NCBI GenBank assembly: GCA_024400545.1
Contig: JAKSMO010000025.1
Coordinates: 1-34,786 of the forward strand
Source: Bacteroidales bacterium
Lineage (GTDB): Bacteria; Bacteroidota; Bacteroidia; Bacteroidales; P3
DNA length: 34,786 bases
Reading direction: 5' to 3'
Positions 31,373-34,786 of the stretch are shown here, piece by piece. The number at the start of each line of letters is the position of its first letter. The stretch's first letter is position 1. The notes under the pieces were generated by a model. The model was not told where the DNA came from. It did not search any database and saw nothing but the letters and a program-made list of their open reading frames with translations. Made by a program: the position numbers and the translations under genes.

Positions 31373-32331
31373 AGTTTAGTAGGCGGATATTGGTGGTCAG
31401 GCTCTCGGCATTGGGCGATGTAGCCATTTTAGAACCTGTGCTGAAAACGAGGGCGAAGGCCTGCAAAGACTGCTTGTTTGTGGTGGCCGCGCCACCATTG
31501 CTTGCCCCTTTATTTGAGGGGATGGACAATGTGCAGTTTGTGGGCACAAAAAAGATGTCGTCGCTTAAACTATACCAACTTCTTGCCCAATGGGAACCCG
31601 ACACCGTGGCCGATATGCACCATGTGAACCGAACGATAGTCATGGATCTACTGTTTCGGATGCATGGAGTGCGGGTGCATAGCATACACAAACGAGGCCG
31701 CCGGGGGACGCCCGCGTGGCAACGATACGACGAGGTACTGGACCGGTGCGGACTGGACAAAGGCGAGGACCTGACGAAGCAGCAAGGCGTGTATTGGAGA
31801 AAGAATGCCGACCAGAACAAAAAGGTTGTGGTGGGCGTGGCCCCTTTTGCCCAACACCCAGGCAAGGTGTGGGACGAGGAGCAGATGCTCAGACTGCTAC
31901 AAATGCTGAACGACGACGGCCGATTTGCAGTGAAATTGTTTGGCGGCAAGGACGATGCAGAGAAATTGGAAGCTTGGGCCACCCCCTTGGTGCAAGTGGA
32001 GTCGTTGGCAGGCAAGATGACTTTTGCCGAAGAATTGGAAAGGATTGCCGCACTGGATGTGATGGTGAGCATGGATTCGGCCAATATGCACTTTGCCTCG
32101 TGCCTGGAAGTGCCCGTGGTGAGTGTGTGGGGCGCCACCCATCCCAAACGAGGCTTTTATGGCTGGCGACAGGATCCGGACTGGGCGGTGCAAGCCAAGA
32201 TGAAATGCCGGCCCTGCTCCAAATACGGCAAGAAACAATGCAAATATGGCGATTACCGATGCATGAAGGCGGTGAAGGCCGAGGACGTGATGGCCAAGAT
32301 ATGCGAAGTGGCGCTAGTCGAGGGGAAGTAG
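31369..32331 (+). CDS. glycosyltransferase family 9 (heptosyltransferase-like)
   Basis: 320 residues. GT9 signatures: ILVVRLSALGDVAILEPVLK at the N-terminus, VADMHHVNRT, VVVGVAPFAQHPGKVWDEEQMLRLL and the donor-binding end VMVSMDSANMHFASCLEVPVVSVWGATHPKRGFYGW. GT9 enzymes transfer heptose-type sugars to the LPS core. A cysteine group (CRPCSKYGKKQCKYGDYRC) near the C-terminus is typical of Bacteroidota members. The start is GTG, overlapping the DUF4254 stop. Its last 18 bases overlap the convergent histidine kinase gene. Cytoplasmic, membrane-associated. Confidence 0.9.
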   Translation: MKFSRRILVVRLSALGDVAILEPVLKTRAKACKDCLFVVAAPPLLAPLFEGMDNVQFVGTKKMSSLKLYQLLAQWEPDTVADMHHVNRTIVMDLLFRMHGVRVHSIHKRGRRGTPAWQRYDEVLDRCGLDKGEDLTKQQGVYWRKNADQNKKVVVGVAPFAQHPGKVWDEEQMLRLLQMLNDDGRFAVKLFGGKDDAEKLEAWATPLVQVESLAGKMTFAEELERIAALDVMVSMDSANMHFASCLEVPVVSVWGATHPKRGFYGWRQDPDWAVQAKMKCRPCSKYGKKQCKYGDYRCMKAVKAEDVMAKICEVALVEGK

Positions 32332-33834
32332 GATGGTAAAGGTGCTGCCCTGACCCAATTCGCTCTCAAGGCTGATTTTGCCCTGATGGATGGCCACCAC
32401 CTGATAGACATAGTTGAGGCCGATGCCAAAACCTTTGACATTGTGCACATCGCCAGTAGATACACGATAGAATTTTTCGAAAATATGCTTTTGGTCATCC
32501 TTGGAAATACCGATGCCGTGGTCTTGGATTTTTAATACAACATGGTGGTCTTGCTCGTAGGTGGAGATCTTGATATAGAGATTGTCGGACGAGTATTTGA
32601 TGGCGTTGTCGATGAGGTTGTGTATGGTGTTGGAGATATGCAGTTCGTCGGCATACAAGGTGCCGCTGATGGGGTTGAGATCTGTTTCGAGATAGCCGTT
32701 GCGGTTTTTGATTGCCAGCTGGAAGCTCTCGACCGAGGACTCGATAATGTCGTTGATTTGTATCTCTTTGGGCGAAATGGTGAACTTTTTGCTGGACATC
32801 TTGGCACTTTGGAGCAATGTTTCGATAAGCACACGCATACGCCGATTCTCGTTGGAGATGATATCCACAAAGTTGTGGAGGGAGGCGGGGTCGTTGGATA
32901 TGGATTCGTCGTTGAGCATTTCGCAAGCCAGACCGATGGTGGCGATAGGCGTTTTAATCTCGTGGGTCATGTTGTTGACAAAGTCGGTCTTCATCTCGTC
33001 GAGCTTTCGCTGGTTGTAGTTGGTGCGGATAGAGAACACGAAAAGGAAAGTGATGAGCAGGATCATGAAGATGGAGATAAGCGTGTAGGGCGTGATGTCG
33101 GCACTGAGCAACAGCGGAGAATGAGGGAAGTGAAGGATGACAAGCGTTTCTTGGCTTGTGGTAAAATGGTTGTTGTGGAAACTATATTTGAATGTGGAGT
33201 TGAGCAGCTCAACCGAATCGGCTTTTTCGGAACAAAAGAGAAGGGTGTCGTCGTCGGCACGCATGATTCCGATATCGGGTTTGATATCAACGCCATTGAG
33301 CACCAGTTCCTCGCGGATGAGAGAATCCAAGAAGGCGAAGTTGAGTTTGGTGGGATCGATGGAATTGGGGGCACGACCATTATCGTCGTGTTCGCTGGAA
33401 CTGACCTGGGTGAGTAGTCGGTTGCGGGCATTGAGCAGGGTGTTGTATTGAGAGAGTACGGATACCTCGGCCTCGCTGACAGAGGCATTGGGCTGTACAA
33501 GTGCGCTATCCTGAGTGGAGATGCCGAGATTGACGCGCTGCTCGTCGTAGAAAAGGCCGGAGTTTTGGCGAATGAGATCCTGCATTTTCTCGTTCATTTC
33601 ATCAATGCGGCGGAAAAGCAAAATGCGGTAACGTTCTTTTTGCGTGAGGTAGTCCTCGACCTCCATTTGGTCGATTTGGTCGAAGACATGGTCCATAGAA
33701 TTATTGACACTGATGTTGAACAGATTGTCGCTCATTTGGGCAGAGCGTTGGGTTTGTGTGATTTGGAGTATAATCAGCCCTATGGCGGCTATAGAGAAAA
33801 GGGTTGAGAGTTGAACAATGAGGTGTCGTTTCAT
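32314..33834 (-). CDS. sensor histidine kinase
   Basis: 506 residues from ATG 33834 (a TTG upstream is less likely). A membrane helix near residues 8-25 and a second at about 248-270 flank a periplasmic sensor of about 220 residues without a recognised domain. Then HisKA with H291 in NNMTHEIKTPIATIG, and an HATPase_c domain: N-box HNLIDNAIKYS, G1 DHGIGISKDD, F-box FEKFYR, G2 GFGIGLNYVY and the end GSTFTILLPLD. It resembles RprX-type kinases of Bacteroides in architecture. No response regulator gene is adjacent, so it appears orphaned here. Converges with and overlaps the GT9 gene; divergent from the nucleosidase gene. Confidence 0.92.
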   Translation of the reverse strand: MKRHLIVQLSTLFSIAAIGLIILQITQTQRSAQMSDNLFNISVNNSMDHVFDQIDQMEVEDYLTQKERYRILLFRRIDEMNEKMQDLIRQNSGLFYDEQRVNLGISTQDSALVQPNASVSEAEVSVLSQYNTLLNARNRLLTQVSSSEHDDNGRAPNSIDPTKLNFAFLDSLIREELVLNGVDIKPDIGIMRADDDTLLFCSEKADSVELLNSTFKYSFHNNHFTTSQETLVILHFPHSPLLLSADITPYTLISIFMILLITFLFVFSIRTNYNQRKLDEMKTDFVNNMTHEIKTPIATIGLACEMLNDESISNDPASLHNFVDIISNENRRMRVLIETLLQSAKMSSKKFTISPKEIQINDIIESSVESFQLAIKNRNGYLETDLNPISGTLYADELHISNTIHNLIDNAIKYSSDNLYIKISTYEQDHHVVLKIQDHGIGISKDDQKHIFEKFYRVSTGDVHNVKGFGIGLNYVYQVVAIHQGKISLESELGQGSTFTILLPLD

Positions 33835-33912
33835 GTGGCAAAAAAATAATATGCACAATAACGCAGATTGAGAAAAAAAATTTTGTATTCGTTATTATTT
33901 AAGAAAAAATCG

Positions 33913-33920
33913 TAATTTTG
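33913..33920 (+). promoter_or_regulatory. -7 box TAATTTTG for nucleosidase gene
   Basis: TAATTTTG lies 23 bases before the ATG at 33944 in the AT-rich 109-bp divergent spacer shared with the histidine kinase gene. The nearest TTTG is about 27 bases upstream, too far for a perfect promoter. Confidence 0.55.
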
Positions 33921-33943
33921 CAATCGAAAAAAGAGATAAAAAT

Positions 33944-34618
33944 ATGAAGATAGGTATTATCATCGCTATGGATATCGAGTATCGCAAGATGCTGGATGTT
34001 TTGGGAGGAAAACCCGAAGGGCGCATTGGCCAGAATGATGTGGTGCTGTGGCAGTGCGGCATTGGCAAAGTAAACGCTGCCATAGGCACTATGAATTTAA
34101 TACAGCAACACCATCCCGACTGTATTATCAGCACCGGTTTGGCCGGAGGTATTGACGAATGCCTGCATGTGATGGATGTGGTGGTGGGCGCCCAGACCTG
34201 CTACCACGATGTGTGGTGTGGCGAGGGTAATGAAAAAGGGCAGGTGCAGGGACTGCCGGTGCGATTTGACGGCGATGGCACCCTGCTCCACATAGCTAAG
34301 AATGTGGGAGCCACTACCGATATGAATGTGCTTGCCGGCCTGATATGCACGGGCGACCAGTTTATCACCGACAAAGTACAGCAACAGCATATCAAAGCAA
34401 CGTTTACCGACGCACTAGCCTGCGAGATGGAATCGGCAGCCATTGCACACACTTGCCATTTGCAGCGCGTTCCTTTCCTGAGCATCCGCATTATCAGCGA
34501 CACCCCTGGCAATACCGATAATCATCAGATGCAGTGGAGCGAATTTTTGGCTTCGATGAGCAATCACTCGTTCCGCTTTGTGCATGAATTTCTAGACAAT
34601 CTGCCTAATTCATTATAA
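33944..34618 (+). CDS. mtnN: 5'-methylthioadenosine/S-adenosylhomocysteine nucleosidase
   Basis: 224 residues, MTAN length. Features: IGIIIAMDIEY (catalytic Glu12), CGIGKVNAAIGTMNLI, ISTGLAGGID, LICTGDQFITD, the nucleoside-binding ACEMESAAIAHTC, and IRIISDTPGN with the catalytic Asp. It cleaves MTA and SAH to release adenine, thus recycling the products of methylation and polyamine or quorum-signal synthesis; adenine can feed the apt enzyme encoded nearby. Cytoplasmic. Promoter box 23 bases upstream. No LuxS gene is adjacent. Confidence 0.92.
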   Translation: MKIGIIIAMDIEYRKMLDVLGGKPEGRIGQNDVVLWQCGIGKVNAAIGTMNLIQQHHPDCIISTGLAGGIDECLHVMDVVVGAQTCYHDVWCGEGNEKGQVQGLPVRFDGDGTLLHIAKNVGATTDMNVLAGLICTGDQFITDKVQQQHIKATFTDALACEMESAAIAHTCHLQRVPFLSIRIISDTPGNTDNHQMQWSEFLASMSNHSFRFVHEFLDNLPNSL

Positions 34619-34731
34619 GGGTACATAGGCGTTAGGCGACCATCCGTCTTTGTGCCAAATGAAAAAAAAAGTTGAGATTGCACAATAAATAATGCAAATC
34701 CGAGTTATAGATATTGATTTTTTTAAACCAA

Positions 34732-34786
34732 GGCCCCGTAGTTCAGCTGAATAGAACGTCGGATTCCGGTTCCGAAAGTCGTGGGT
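34732..34786 (+). tRNA. tRNA-Arg (anticodon CCG), 3' end cut by window
   Basis: Starts GGCCCCG (acceptor) then TA. The D-arm is GTTC/GAAC. The anticodon stem TCGGA/TCCGA encloses the loop TTCCGGT, so the anticodon is CCG, reading CGG (Arg). The variable loop follows; the T-arm and the 3' acceptor lie beyond the window. Position 19 of the D-loop is A rather than the usual G. No TAnnTTTG box is evident; a T-run and AAACCA precede it. Confidence 0.85.

Noticed and set aside
32542-33417. 291-codon plus-strand ORF
   Set aside because: Antisense to the histidine kinase whose catalytic boxes are intact; no promoter or domain.
1-34786. CRISPR arrays, insertion sequences, prophage, integrase or attachment sites
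   Set aside because: No regularly spaced repeats, transposase or integrase proteins, or tRNA-flanking direct repeats were found by eye.

Overview
The window looks like the chromosome of an anaerobic member of the Bacteroidota, most likely Bacteroidales. Four things point there: repeated TAnnTTTG promoter boxes close upstream of genes with little Shine-Dalgarno signal, a MurF-Alr fusion, type IX secretion/gliding proteins (GldJ and PorP/SprF), and a TonB-dependent receptor. HydF suggests [FeFe]-hydrogenase metabolism. Species is not assigned. No phage, transposase or CRISPR array is seen.

Layout. 1-1692: AT-rich, gene-poor DNA with a strong leftward promoter at the edge and one small membrane protein gene. 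1693-2337: a CPBP-family membrane protease. 2377-5186: a six-gene rightward operon of unknown function. It is preceded by an elaborately foldable leader RNA with two mutually exclusive pairings, one of which ends in a U-run next to the first gene, and it is closed by a strong hairpin. Three of its six proteins share a J-domain-like segment in which the HPD tripeptide is intact in one and altered in two. 5202-6348: a leftward ECF sigma factor gene with a putative membrane anti-sigma partner downstream and a 23-codon membrane ORF directly upstream. 6474-7497: divergent TIGR04076-like and FKBP isomerase genes.

7566-15623 is a dense leftward block: grpE, dnaJ, a DUF2851 gene, murF-alr, a hemerythrin (RIC/ScdA-like) gene, a LuxR-type regulator with a degenerate receiver, and an MFS transporter. 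From DUF2851 onward the genes touch or overlap. 15683-20059 (leftward) carries an OstA/LptA-like envelope protein, gldJ and a porP/sprF homologue. 20399-22027 (leftward) holds a GNAT-HD fusion and a DUF456 membrane protein.

22139-26429 (rightward) is a metal-handling module: a permease with a C-terminal heavy-metal-associated (HMA) domain, an AraC-type regulator with its own N-terminal CxxC, a TonB-dependent receptor, and a small secreted HMA-like protein. It runs on into hydF and folA (26460-28228). 28298-34618 holds a lipoprotein, a roughly 560-bp intergenic region with an 11-bp tandem repeat, apt, a second lipoprotein, a DUF4254-GT9 pair, a convergent sensor histidine kinase, and an MTA/SAH nucleosidase. 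A tRNA-Arg(CCG) is cut off by the right edge.

The best candidate for something undescribed is the leader RNA plus J-like operon at 2377-5186. The metal module with three HMA-type proteins is second. All calls rest on reading the sequence and recalled family features; no searches or folding programs were run.
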